A stretch of DNA of 64,000 bases, taken from positions 14,340,001 to 14,404,000 of the forward strand of contig JAFFJZ010000001.1 of NCBI GenBank assembly GCA_018340375.1. The letters run 5' to 3'. Positions 12,412-24,843 of this stretch are shown piece by piece (positions within the stretch are counted from its first letter, which is position 1; every line of letters starts with the position of its first letter). This DNA is from Gonatopus flavifemur. Taxonomy: Eukaryota; Arthropoda; Insecta; Hymenoptera; Dryinidae. The notes below the pieces were generated by a model. It was not told the DNA's origin. It saw nothing but the letters and a program-made list of their open reading frames with translations, and searched no databases. Made by a program: the position numbers and the translations under genes.

Positions 12412-13012
12412 ACAAAGTATATACAAAGCTGGAATGATTTTTCTTTCGTTCAGAAGTGCTTATGGTTGACATACCATCACTTGTTCTTTTTGAAATGAAT
12501 TCCAAATGGGACACGAAAGTCTCAGGCAGTGTCGAATTGATTGGATCTACCTGGCACAGCATTAGAAATTCAACGGAGGTCATTGAATATCCATCCTCTA
12601 TTGAATACCGCTGTACCAAATGCATTTGATATGAATATTCCGTAAAGGTCTACGTGCTACTTGTTGTATTACAACTCATGGTAATGTCCTTCCATACATC
12701 TCACAGTGAATGAAAATAGGACGAATGTGTCTTGTAAGAATGGAAAAAGGAAAAAAATAACACAAAACTTGTGAATATCCGACTAGAAATTATCACCGCC
12801 TATTCCGCTGAATCACCTCAATCTCGGATAGAAATTTCCTTGACTTAAAATTGAGGCATTCAAGGCGCTGTCTTGGCTTAAACCACTTCAATGATTCGAT
12901 TTTCATTTCTACTCGAGAATCTATGCAGTACGACGTGAAGGTGATGTATACATTTTCACTACACTGTCTGACATTAATACCAGCAATCTATTTGCTATCA
13001 CAGCCATCTTCC

Positions 13013-13340
13013 TACACGGAGAAAAGAGATCTTCGAAAAATAGTAAAGTTCGCTGTCATACGTAGCACAGTCGCCCCCGATATCTGGAATAGTGAATTAT
13101 GTCACGTCGCATTTTGATTTCTAGGCACATAAAATTTAAATCCAGGGATTGGAATCACAGACCTTGCTAATCCTCATAGTGATTTACAAAAATACTACGT
13201 GGCATTACACTTTTTAATCCTTCGCATCACATAATCAGTAAATTATGTAGCTCATTCTGCTGAGAATATATTGAAAACATTTATTGCGATATCGAATAGT
13301 GAACTCTGCTATTTTCCAAAGAGGCACTTTTCTGCGGGTA
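13013..13340. mobile_element. Degenerate TACACGGAGAAAA element, 328 bp
   Basis: Left TACACGGAGAAAAGAGATCT then CGAAAAATAG; right complement TACCCGCAGAAAAGTGCCTC then GGAAAATAG. This matches the ends of the elements at 22060, 25923 and 31610. No coding sequence. Confidence 0.55.
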
Positions 13341-15775
13341 GCCACAAAAGCGATTTTTTTAGCTGTGGCAGGAAATCCGTTATTCTGTACATGATATTGA
13401 GAATTTTACTAGTCTAGCGGAAAATGTGCTATTTTAGTTAATGATGTTGTTCTCTCAGCAATTCAGTTAGCTGTGACAGTGAATGTTTATAAACTAACTT
13501 TTTACTTCTTACTTGTTCTTGCTTGTTTGTAACTATAGTTAGATTAGCATACAGATTTGCCATTTTATATATTTTGCCGCGGGAGGAAATTGTTTTTGTT
13601 CAGTATAATTTAATAAATTATCCTTTTACTCCGTGAAGATCTGTTTGAATTTTTGTGAAATTTCCCAATGGCGCGAGGCTGGCTCAGCTCCAATGAACAT
13701 TCGCGAATCCTTGAGAGGAAGCTTGAATAAAGCCTAAAATGAGCCTCAATTCTGGCACCTGGTGCAGGCTGGATTTCATGATTTTGCATTGATTGATCGG
13801 TACAAAAGTTTTGTTGTAATAATAATAACAAGATTCATTATACGAAGATGTGATTGTTTCACTTCCATTTAAGACAAATTATTCCAGATCAAAATTACTA
13901 CAAAGCGAGTATACATGGTTTATATCTTATTTAGACCTTTTTTATATGCGAAATATTTGATTTCATTCGTAGATTCTATGATATTCAGCAACGATTCACC
14001 ATCTTCTATGCGCAAGCACTGTTCCCATCATGGAGATACAAGTGTAGCGATCGCCGTTTAGATTGTAAAAACGAGAGCGTAACGAATACTGTTGGAATCT
14101 TCAAAATGTGAGCGAAGCAAGCTCCATTTATTGTGCGAAAATATTAAATTTCCTGATTGTTAATAATTCTTGTAACACTTTACTCTTTGAATCAGTAGAA
14201 TTACACTGTGCGTATACACAATGTTAATCAATTAAAAGTTGAGCATGTTCACAATGAAATTATGACTAATTGTAATTCTGAGTGAAATTCGAATGATTCA
14301 GATTTAGAGTGCTATTCACGGTACGTGAAGTGCATCTCGTTAGTTTCAGCTAATGAATTCATGCAGATTTCCATCACTTCATGGACCTGACTTAATCTTT
14401 TTAGATTTTCATTTGGAGCATCCGAGTGAAATCCAAGTTCAGGGGATAAATTTCCAATCGAATGTTTCGTGAAACTATGTTCGGATTATTAGAAGTGTAT
14501 GTGTGTTCAACAGAGATCGGAAACCAAGCATTGAAAGGATGCAGCACAGGCGCAAGTCTGAAATACCATGAACGTAAAGTGTAAGAACATGCGGAAAATA
14601 AAACAGACAGATAAGAAAGGAAATGAGGAAGTAGTTAAGAAACTGAATGGAGGAGGAGCGTAGTAAAACGTGAAGATAAGTTGATAGAATTCAAAAAAAT
14701 GTTCCCCGAAGATGGGATGGATGAAGAAAAGTAATAGAAGAAGTCCAATCATGGAATATGACAGACACTCTCGTAATTCGTATTAAATCGCATTCATTAG
14801 CTCGTTTCAACTCGACGGATTTAACTGACAATCGGTGGAAATACACTTTGAGGAGAGAAGAGTGCAATTCCACTGATTAACAGTGAATATCGGTATTCCA
14901 AATGCTTATTAAAGTCTTGAGCCGACAACAGAGTTAACGGCGTTGAAGAGATGCGTGCATTTGGAAATCCTCTCGTCAGCAGTAATTTGTATCTAAAAGA
15001 AGAGAATCCGATTATGGAGAACGAATACCTGAAGATGTGCAACGAATAGGAAGTATTTTTATATCAATTCAACGATATAGTAGAGAAGAAATATATCTTT
15101 AGATGCTGTTTCTCCTTCGAATAATATAACAGTCTCTTTTTCAGTTTGCTAATTGCTTTTCATTCTTCAGAGCGTAATCTTGAATATACAGTTACACTTC
15201 AAAGATAATCAAGTAATCTAATTTGAAGGTGGGAGAAGTTGGTGTGAACTTGACTTCCTATTTGTTTAAAAAAATCATTGATAGCAAATATTTTTCTTCT
15301 GCTTGAATTACTCGCGTTGAAATTAATTCTTAGCGGCAGTTAGTCAAATGAGGCGTCTTCATTGTATTTAAAGCTTATTATTTGGTTTATTACAGGCCGT
15401 TTGCATAGGTTCAAAATTAAGATCGAGTGGTGGAATTGTATTACATATACAGTGAATTTGACTGAAAAAGCTGGTATATTCGCAGCGAGATTTCAATCAA
15501 TGTGCTGGAAAATGAATTTACTGAAGTTTTCTAGTACCAAGATTCAGTAAATTGTCAGTCTTGTTTCACAGTGTAGGAATAAATGTACACAATATTGTTA
15601 TGCAACACAGTCATAATAATTTGAGAAGAATTGTTCTGATTGTGTAGCACAAGACTCCCTTTGAGAACCTATAACATTTCTCGAAGAACCCTCTTTTGCG
15701 AGATACCTTAAGATATCTTTTAGAGGCCTTCGTGCTGTGTGGGTATGCACATAATTGATGTTGTAGGCATGAAAA
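13341..15775. other. No recognised gene
   Basis: AT-rich. The block at 14500-15050 has overlapping short ORFs on the minus strand that follow base composition and show no motif. A weak imperfect repeat (GTGTAGCAC ... GTGCTGTGT) lies at about 15640-15745. Confidence 0.35.
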
Positions 15776-16021
15776 TTGGCCCAAACAGCTATAATCTATG
15801 CCTACGGATCACCGTTTGAAGCTGCAAAAGGAGCACGGATGAGTCTGAACACGCTTAAAAAAGAAGCAGAGCAACAGGACATCGATGTGAAAGACCAATC
15901 GTATGGTGCAGGGATCGTAAGATTGAAGGTATATGAAAACGATCTATGGTATTCACCTACTGGAAACCTCAAATGCGTTCCTCTGCAAACCGTGTTCTTC
16001 AAACTGGGCGGACTCGAGTAA
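15776..16021 (+). pseudogene. Isolated ORF of unknown origin (about 81 aa)
   Basis: Open from a TTG at 15776 (stop codon just upstream at 15770) to TAA at 16019-16021. Sequence includes YAYGSPFEAAKGARMSLNTL, then KKEAEQQDIDVKDQSYGAGI, NDLWYSPTGNLKCVPLQTVF and ends FFKLGGLE. Composition is balanced and GC is clearly higher than the flanks, so it looks like former or real coding sequence. There is no ATG near the start and no convincing acceptor in this frame. I do not recognise the family. It could be a fragment of a transposon or viral gene, a retroposed exon, or the last exon of an unseen gene. Confidence 0.35.
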
Positions 16022-17214
16022 CTAAAAAACATCTTCCTTAATCGACTTCCAAATTCAATTCTTTAGAGGAATACAATTTTCAACAGGAAACCATTTTTTA
16101 TAACAATCGATGCGTTAACGAAAACTTGATCACAGAAACGTACTTTGATTAAAAATTCGACGTGCGTGCATCGATAATCGAGTTCATCATGAAAAAAATG
16201 TAGCGTTACACGCGATATGCTGCATGCTATAATTTTTGTTCATACATTCTTCTGAAATTTGATATTGTAGACTGATCTATGAAAAAAAAACATCGAGAAA
16301 TTTCGTCCTCAATTTTATATAGATCACAAGGTTAACAAGTTATCAGCTATTGAGAAAAATAAAAATACCTTGTTTTTTCAAGGAACTCAGTTCATTGATT
16401 GAAGGAGCACTTGATATGATAAGTTCATTAAGAATTCTCAAGTGTGGCATTGTCTATATTTAAATTCAAAACGAGGTATTCGAGTTTTTTCAAACTCCCA
16501 CAAGAGAACTTGTTTGAGAAAGATTTTCACTTTTAACCAATGAAAATCCAAAGTTTAAGGTCAATTGAGTGAAATTATCAATTTTTGAGAGTATATCAAG
16601 GATAGATTATCAGGAATGATTAGAATATCGCTTCATAGTATTTTGAGTGTCGGTTCTTGGTAAATTCCACGTGATAAGATAGCTATGTTTGTGGGACCTA
16701 TGAAGTGAACACGTAGACATTTTCGAATATTTCCTATTTGAGTAAAAATGTATCAGTAATGGTTATTAAAAGTTGAAATTTGAAGGTTATCAGTTATCTA
16801 TGAGTAAAGTTCAATATACAAAATAAAACTGATTAAAAAATCCCATCGAATCGATTGGAGTCAATCAGTTCAATTGGATTTTCTAATCAGACAATGTTCA
16901 AGTTGAATTCACTCGTGTAAATTCGTCAGTAAAAAAGTTGTTTTCACTGACTCATCGTCGAATTATGAATACGATTTTGCTGTTTCAGGGGATAAAACCA
17001 CAGAAAACAAATTATTAGATTCATAGTTCATCATAGCATTGTTAAATTCAAGGATGAGTGTATGAAAAAAGCTTCTGATGGGATAAATACAACTCACCGT
17101 TGAGTTGAATCAAACAACGTTGTGGTTCAATTAACCAAAAATTCATAACGTAGCTTTCTCCTGCAAGTAACGATTTTAATAATTTCATACTCTATTTAAA
17201 CCTGAATGGAAGAA
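16022..17214. other. No recognised gene or repeat
   Basis: AT-rich sequence without coding-like ORFs or clear inverted repeats. Confidence 0.4.
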
Positions 17215-17314
17215 TTTTCAAAATTATATATAATTTATATATAATTCAATATGATATATATATATATATATATATATCATATATAATTCTATATAAATTA
17301 TACATAATTTTGAC
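17215..17314. repeat. AT-rich palindrome with (TA)n core
   Basis: Arms TCAAAATTATATATAATTTA and the near-complement on the right flank a (TA) run at about 17255-17277. Likely an expanded AT microsatellite or small foldback repeat. Confidence 0.6.
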
Positions 17315-20300
17315 AATGTTCCCATTCGAGGAGTATCAGACAGAATTTTGTTGTGTAAAAAAAAAAAGTTTGAAACTAATCGAATTTATAACGGAATTAT
17401 TCTTTCGGAAGTTCAAACCTTGCACCTTCAATTCGAGACTCAAGAAAATTTGTGAATGGGATCTATCCGGAATCCAAATCTTGTTGAAATCTAGAATAGA
17501 GTTAATTAAAAAACATAAATGTTCGTCGGTCTTCAGTTGGATTTCAGCGAAATTTTGCTAATTGACTCTATCTGGCGTTTCAATCAGAGGATGTTTATTT
17601 ATATTCGTTTGTTCTTTTTCCATTTTGACTACCGCAGGGAAATATGGTTTTTTTCTGAATTTAAACCGAAAATTCTCACTAGCAACTAATCGTACAATTC
17701 ATCAGTTATAAGACTAGATTCTTCAGACTTCAATTTGTTCCATAAAACATTTAATCCAATAACAGAACGAAAAAAGTGAGATTTTCTCTTGAAATTTCAT
17801 GAAATATTCAATTGTTTCTAACGGAAAAATTGTTTTCATGAATGAAAACAATGACAAAACACACCCAATTCGAATTCCCTATAATTTATGAACTATAACA
17901 AAAAGGTACCACCATCCGAATGTTCTTTATCTCCAACATTCATCAAGATAATCTCCTCTAAAAAATGATAATCACCAAATATCATACAAAATCTGTATAA
18001 ATCGAGCGATGATTTCGCTTGATATTCTTAATATTTCATGGCCCATGAAAAAACTTGGCTTCGTTGAAGAACGAGAGAGGAGAAGAGAAGAAGATTGGTA
18101 ATTTTTTGCAGAAGAGCGATTGTAAATTAGTATGATCAGGTACGTATACTTCACGTTCCATATCATTATTCTATCGTAGAATCTAATTCCATAAGAACGT
18201 AATTATCGTCGTAAATGAACAGACGTTCTCGAACGCATGTCCTGCACATCGTTTTGTGTCTTATTTTTTCCCCCGTAGTATAAGTCATGCACTATTAATT
18301 ACTCGACCGCCTAGTAATGATTTCACGCTATCACATGCTTTTACTGTTACACGGCATACAAGCTGTACATACAAACATGTATGTACCATTTCTCTTTTGT
18401 ACTGTTCACAAAATAATACCACTTTTGTGGGTGTAATTGTGGAAGTTCGAACTAACAATTGTTATTAGAGAAGTTGAGTCACGCCGGTACGGTACAGTAC
18501 AGTACAGTACAGTACAGTACACACAGTACTTGAAAATTGAATCAAATCGTGTGCCCTGATTTAGGATTCGTGCAACAAGTTGAACCACAATGAGGATTAT
18601 CTCATTCAAGATCGAGTGGAAATTATAAACATGTAATAATATTATATACCGTATTTTACACGACAATATCTTATTTGATATATCGAATGTGATTCCAATT
18701 GATACCACGATGTATTCGAGAATTATGAATTAGTAGGATTTATGTTTACACTTGGATGTTTTTATACACACCACTGTATCACACGATAACACAAAATAAA
18801 ACACATCAGATGAAATCGATCAGTCTAAATGGAGTTATATTCCTCTGTTTTTTTTTCCCATTCAAGTAATTTTATTCAAATTTTACGATAACCACACGAT
18901 AAAATCCGCAATTTTCTAGTTGTTTTTAATTTTTTTTTATAAAGACCACATTTCGAGAGAATTTGAAGAAGAGGAGCTGTTGTGACGACGCACTATTTGT
19001 ATGTGCGTACAGTACTGTTGTTACTGTATCACACTGCTGCTCTGCCGCGCGACGACAGTCGATGAACTGAAGAGCCAGGAGAAGCCGGTACAGGTAGCAG
19101 CCCCTTGTACAGGCTGATAGAGACCTTTTCTGGCTCCCCGCTGGCTGCGTTTTGCCGCTCGATGCGGTGTGTTCGAAGGAGAATTGATATCTGGGTCGGT
19201 GGGACCCCCATTCCTTTTTTTACCACCACTACTAACTACATCTTGGTACCAACGAGAACATCATCTTCTGTTCATTTGAGTTTCATAAAACCGATTATCG
19301 TACCAGGAGAAATATTTTTCTTGCCTCTTTTTATCGTTGAATTCTATGCCGATGATGAGACATCACCATCATCATCATCGTACTCATAATTTTGTTTTTT
19401 CGGGAACGATATCTATGAGCATATTCATCAAATACTAATCGAATTCCGTTAGGTGAGTAATTATGTTTTGGTTATTGATGGGAGAAAGGCAACCGATAAG
19501 AAAAACATATTATATCTACATTGATCTTTCTTCTACACATTGATGTAAAACACATTTTCATTGGATCATGAGTTAATTAATCACAATATTTTCTCGTCTT
19601 GGCAGTCTCTCAGTCTCGATGTAGTTGAATTGGTAACAAACTGGAAGATATTCACACACGATACTCCATACTGTGTCTGAAGGAACGAAATAATTAAAAC
19701 TGATGAAGAACAAGTAAGAGGAATTGGAAAGCATAACCATGAGATTTTATCACTAAATGGGTTGATGGAAGTTCACTGTATCACATCTATGTTGAAGAAA
19801 TTTTTATTCGGATACGATGGTTTCGAATCTAACTGGAATTCTTGTTTAACATAAGGGTATCTAATGTATGAAGTATCAATCGAAATTTTAGAAACTGGAT
19901 AGAAAGTTCAATGAGTGTTTGATTCTTCGTTCCTCTCTTGTTTTTGTTTTATTCGTTATGAAGATGGAACATGAATTTTAATATAAAAACGATTGACTTT
20001 TAATTGGTATAAATTCTTTGAAATTTCACATCAAATATAAAATACGAAATGGCACGGAGTGACAATTCCACTTTGTTGATCACCACAGAAGTGATCGGTA
20101 GATTACCGTTAGACATGTGCGACTATCATTCCAAATGGTAATAGGCTCGAATTTCAACATCCCAAATCAAAGTCATATCAAAAAGCATTTGGTTACATTT
20201 GTGTTTATTAGCACACGGTTAGTGACGTACAGTTATATCTTGGAATGATTTTTTGTTGAAATATCAAAAGTGATCTGTAAGATTATTCTTGAATGGTAAT

Positions 20301-21257
20301 AGGTCTGAAAACTGTCAAAGAAATGCCCCTACTAGTATGTAGGGACTGAGAAACTTGATATGACGAATTTCTAAATCTGTTGGTAAATTAACCGTTGTGT
20401 AGTGATTTAATTTCAGAAAGTACATGCCATTCAACAATCAAGGACAAAAGCTACCTATTGAGATAGTAATGTCACTGAGATTTTTTAATAAGAGATAATG
20501 CAGGAGTCAAAGACATCTAACGTACGTTATGTGAACCAAAGGTGACCCATCTTGAGCTAAGAATTCAATAGTCGTTGGAATTATTTTGAATCTATCTACG
20601 AGTATGACTAAAATCACGGGTTATTTGAGAGAAGTTGAGATATTTGAATATGTACATTTCAAAGATGGTTGAATAGAAGATTTACTTGACGATCAAGAAA
20701 AGTTTAGGGATTAGAAACCCGGATAGTGTTTTGATCTTGCTACGAGGTTGATGGAAAGATTTCTTGGTTGACATATAATAAGAGTTCAATCTTACTTAAA
20801 CTTTGCATGAAAGTTGCATCTGTACATGCTGATAAGACTGATAAGTAATTACAAGTCTCATAAGATGATGACAAACTTAGATACTATCTGGGAAATCTGA
20901 CCGATTTCTAAGAGTAAAAATGGGTATATAAACTTTATTTATATGTTAGGTAAATGTTAGGTACGACCAGCAGAATCAATGATTTTTGAAAAGTGAATTC
21001 GAACAATGTTTCATAAGAAGGTTTGTGACCCCAATTAAAATTTTGGTCAAAGAGGATTTGGAAAAAGAAGATTCGGTGAATCAGTGGATCACTATTTTTC
21101 CAAAAAACAACATTTTCGTTACAAAATATATTTCTGCACATAAGAGTTATAATGAGCTTTTGATGACGAAACATGAAAATATCATGAAAACCCGATTTAA
21201 ATTGCATACCCCATCCATGGGCCAAGAATTTTTGTGTATAGATAGAAATTACTTCCT
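17315..21257. other. No recognised gene; CpG-richer patch at 18.96-19.23 kb
   Basis: Mostly AT-rich. The patch at 18960-19230 is notably GC- and CpG-rich against its surroundings, with a TCAGTTC initiator-like string on the minus strand, and might be a promoter or untranslated exon; this is inference only. Opposite-strand ORFs overlapping at about 20935-21288 show no recognisable motif. Confidence 0.35.
18486..18531. repeat. (GTACA)n microsatellite
   Basis: About seven imperfect copies of a 5-bp GTACA/GTACG unit, ending in an ACACAGTAC variant. Confidence 0.8.
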
Positions 21258-21382
21258 ACACGGAAAGACCGGATCTATTGATATTTAGAAAGAATTTATC
21301 TCTTAAAGATACCTCTTCATGTTGCATAAGACTTCTTAAATTTGGTTTCAGGTATCTTTTAGAACTAAAATGCTGTGTGGGA
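21258..21382. mobile_element. Possible small TACACGGA element
   Basis: Starts TACACGGAAAGACCGG and ends near TGCTGTGTGGG. The internal AGGTATCTTTTAGA string has a relative at about 15715 (AGATATCTTTTAGA followed by GTGCTGTGTGGG). The arms match poorly. Confidence 0.3.
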
Positions 21383-21880
21383 ACTCATTGATTCTCGCCA
21401 AATCCTATTCAAATTGATTATTCATGACAGAAAAGACCCAAGAAGAACGTGAAAACCTCATATAGCTCCTAACAATATTGAAAAGTCGAGAATTTTCGTC
21501 AGTAAAAAGTGATTTTTGTCAATACAGGTTTTTTTTTTTATTGAAAATCCATCGACTTTTTGCTGGATTATATGAATATAGGATTGCTGCAAACAGAAAT
21601 GTCACAGGAATACGAGAAAGTAGAATTACTTCCGAATATTTGAGAAGAACATTCACTAACATCGCATGAGAATTGAGTCGTAGGCTGATTTTTGTCCATA
21701 AATACATAAAAGTTGTCCACTATGCACCGTATTGTAATAAAGGAAGTAGAGTATACCAGGATGAGATGGTGCACTTTCACACTTCAGAACTCTGTAAAAA
21801 ATATTTGTGAATTTCCAAGAAGAAAAGTAAGGTGAAAACTTATGGGTTTGTGAATTTCTAGATTTCTAGATCAATTTTTA

Positions 21881-22022
21881 GTTTCCCTGAGCAGGATCTT
21901 ATCCCTCCTGACATGCATATATTTTTGTCCGGGCTGTATCAAGTACTCAACTCAGACCCTGAACAGAAACCAGGCATGCCTCATCTGGACCTGATTTGTT
22001 TCATATTGAAATTTTTATCAGA
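21881..22022 (+). repeat. Dispersed repeat copy 1
   Basis: Shares a collinear block of about 140 bp with 23819-23955, including GAACAGAAA(C/T)CAGGCATGCC, CATCTGGACCTGAT-like and ATTTTTATCA/ATTTCTACTA blocks. Family unknown. Confidence 0.6.
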
Positions 22023-22059
22023 GTTGTTACTATTGCGGATTCAGCTTTTTTTTACAGAC

Positions 22060-22330
22060 TACACTGAGAAAACAAATATCCTGAAAATTACCATAATTTA
22101 TGGATTTTCAGCGCTGGTCTGACCCGAGTCGGAATATTTACTTGCACGAATATCTAAAAGTACCATAATTTCTTGGACTTTTCAGAATAAGTATGGTACC
22201 TTCCTTATAAAAGCCCCCGCCATTATGGTACTTTTAGAGGTTTGTTCAGGTAAATATTGAGACTCGGGTCAGACCAGCGCTAAAAATCCATAAATTATGG
22301 TACTTTTTAAGATACCTTTTTCTCCGTGTA
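22060..22330. mobile_element. TACAC(T/G)GAGAA MITE, 271 bp
   Basis: Left TACACTGAGAAAACAAATAT, right complement TACACGGAGAAAAAGGTATC. The arms continue through ATAATTTATGGATTTT, GCGCTGGTCTGACCCGAG and more for about 75 bp each. Non-coding foldback. Confidence 0.8.
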
Positions 22331-22348
22331 GTATGATTGAATTTACAG

Positions 22349-22598
22349 ATCAAGGGCATTCCACATAAGGATGATGTGATAGTTGCGGCTCTTCCGCAAA
22401 TAGTTATCACCGTGAACAAAAACTTTCCCATGAAAGATACGATATGTCAATTGCAGTCATTGATTCGATCGGATTGCGCTGATTTGTATTCCCTGACAAT
22501 TAGGAGATTAATTGATCAAAATAAAGCAGACAATTTGAGAATTACGAACAGAAAAATGAATTCACTGCGGCAGCTACTCGCTTTTTATTTTCGGAAAG
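22349..22598 (+). pseudogene. Candidate isolated exon or gene fragment, unidentified
   Basis: Open reading with a possible acceptor TTTACAG at 22342-22348 and a possible donor GAAAG|GTGGG at 22599. It encodes IKGIPHKDDVIVAALPQIVI, then CQLQSLIRSDCADLYSLTIR and QNKADNLRITNRKMNSLRQL. The residue mix is protein-like and GC is above the flanks, but no domain is recognised and no neighbouring exon was found. A MITE ends 18 bp upstream of its first codon. It may be a transposon ORF remnant. Confidence 0.3.
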
Positions 22599-22979
22599 GT
22601 GGGTTTTTCGTCAGATGTTTAAGCAGCTAAACTGCAGATTTGAAAACCGCCCAATCGATTTTTGATATGAAAAATATTAGAATCAAGTCCAATCGAAAGG
22701 TACATCAATCCACCGCTTTGAGACTTTTTACCTTCTTTTTGTTCGCTGTCACAGCTCAAATAATTGCAGTTATAGCCATTTATCAGCTGCTATAGCGATA
22801 ATTCATATCTCTGGTGATTATATTTCTCGCTCTTACAACTAAGCAAGAAGGTGTAGTATTTAAAAAATCGCTCTGGTAGCAAATTTTTGACTGTCCGAAT
22901 ATTAAAGAAATATGTTCTTTCAATGTATTTTCCCTTGAAGACCTATTATGAATCTATGCAAGAAATTAGAAGAAACTAC

Positions 22980-23165
22980 AAAAAATCGTGATTTAAAATT
23001 CAGCTGCTGTAATTTCTATGTAATGTTCGAAGTAATCAGTCCGTAGTCAGCCAGAGTCCTATCAATACTGGCACATTGTCATCTATCGAACATATTAAAT
23101 GCTAATACTATCTCCGGCTCAATACTGGTGCAGTATTGTCTCATCAAAGTAACCGTGTTATTGGA
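22980..23165. repeat. Dispersed repeat with ACTGGCACATTGT core, copy 1
   Basis: Shares a run of blocks with 28915-29030: AATCCTA(C/T)CAAT-like, CTGGCACATTGT, TCGAACATATT(A/G)AATG, AATACTGG. A shorter relative (AGTACTGGCACAGTACCGG) is at about 28620. Family unknown. Confidence 0.55.
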
Positions 23166-23416
23166 AAGATCAGTGGAACTCCTATCCACTATCTATTCCG
23201 TTCCTAGTAGAAATTTGACAGGGAATTTCCTATTAGAAGCATGGCCCTCGTAAGGCTGCAATGAGGAACTCCTAATGAAGGAAAACTTTTAATTAGCTTA
23301 TCAGGTCTTGATATGGCATCCTGTTTAGGACCTTACAACAATGTAACGCAAGGTTGCTGACAGGTCTCAGTCAGATTTTCCCTTTCAGTAACTCAGACAT
23401 GGTATTCCTATCAGAA

Positions 23417-23570
23417 CCTGATCAGGATTCCCTTGACTCATCCGGATTTGAATTGTGAGGTAACTGTCAAGATATCTTGATCAGGACCTGATCAGGATTG
23501 CCTTGGCTCATCCGTATTTCAATCATGCGATAACCGACAAGACAGCCGAATCAGGACCTGATCAATTCAG
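23417..23570. repeat. 70-bp tandem repeat, just over two units
   Basis: CCTGATCA recurs at 23417, 23487 and 23557, exactly 70 bp apart, with matching CTCATCCG.ATTT and TCAGGACCTGATCA blocks between. The same CCTGATCAGG motif occurs singly at about 43606. Confidence 0.7.
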
Positions 23571-23818
23571 AACGATGAATGTATCAAACTATTCAGAATT
23601 TTCACAGGACTCATCAGAAATTCACCTGTCTTTTTTAAATGTTCAACTGAGATCTATTTGGATCATCAGTAGAATTTCTTCTGTTGGGGGAATTTCAAAA
23701 AATTTTATGAAAAGTGAATTCCATGAAAATGAAATTGAATGTTAGAATATAGCTTAGATGAGATCGTGATTGGGAATTCAATTACTAACCTGATCAGATC
23801 CTGATTCGGAAACGTTTG

Positions 23819-23955
23819 GTTTTCCTGAACAGGACCTCATCTTTTCCCTGCGTTACATTTTTGTCAGGGCCTTATCAGATACTCGAGTCAGGCCTTGAAC
23901 AGAAATCAGGCATGCCTGATCTGGACCTGATGTTTTCCATATCAAAATTTCTACT
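23819..23955 (+). repeat. Dispersed repeat copy 2
   Basis: Partner of 21881-22022; the two copies are in the same orientation about 1.9 kb apart. It overlaps the end of the coding-like minus-strand block at 24.0-24.36 kb. Confidence 0.6.
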
Positions 23956-24003
23956 AGGGGTATTAGAACAACGTTGCATTGATATGGGTGGCGTATCGTC
24001 TTT

Positions 24004-24361
24004 GTTTCGCACTTCACCATCCAACCAACTCTGATTCGGTATTGACGTGGTTCCGTTTTTGTACGGTCTGGGTATCCTTCGAACAGTATTAATTTGATAC
24101 TGACTCAAGACCGTCTGACCAAGTGAGCCAGTAACGTCTGAAATTCGGCGAACATTTGGCGCCAGTTGGAAAACTGGTAATGATTCTGAATGGGCACCGT
24201 TGTTTCTGTCGAAGTCTGGCGAATACAACTTTGCCAGTACCGCGCCATTTATCAACTCTGGCTATTTCCACATAGATTCTGTTGTCACAGTTGAAAAACA
24301 GCTGACACAGGTAATTTTTAGTCATCCAAGTATCAACATCATTTTTCTCCATGCGGTTGAA
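24004..24361 (-). pseudogene. Coding-like block in two overlapping frames, unidentified
   Basis: On the minus strand one frame from about 24352 reads MEKNDVDTWMTKNYLCQLFF and NRIYVEIARVDKWRGTGKVV. Another frame (from about 24255) reads YSPDFDRNNGAHSESLPVFQ, LAPNVRRISDVTGSLGQTVL and SIPNQSWLDGEVRNKDDTPP. GC is well above the flanks and stops are scarce, as in decayed coding sequence with a frameshift around 24200-24260. No family recognised. It could be a transposon or retro-copied gene remnant. Confidence 0.3.
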
Positions 24362-24364
24362 CAA

Positions 24365-24812
24365 ATTTATCTTTAATTTGATAAAACAAGTTAGAATTTT
24401 GAAATTCAGTGAAATGTCAATATAACCCCGTTTTACTCAATTTTGGATAATTTTTCATCAATATATTATTTTTCATACTTTTAATACTAGAAATTCACGA
24501 ACTTGTATAATAAGCCAAGTCCACATTCAGTATTTTCCACCGAATTTTAATTTTCTTCACGTTGAAATTTCGATACCATCAGGTCATTTAGGATCAGAAC
24601 AGGTGAAAAGTTTCAGATCAATAATACATCCTGCCAAGACATATCCACCAAACAGTAGAAAATATAGTCTTGTAACACATTACACAGTGATACCTACTTT
24701 CATTCAATGAATTTTCATTACCGCATCTCGATACCTATATCACGTATCAGTCGAATGAATAGATCCTCATCCTCGACATCCTCCTAGCATTGAATAACAA
24801 GATAGACAATCT

Positions 24813-24843
<31 letters not shown>

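Noticed and set aside
20935..21288. Overlapping 96-100-aa ORFs on both strands
   Set aside because: Both strands open, AT-rich composition, no motif. Cannot tell coding from chance.
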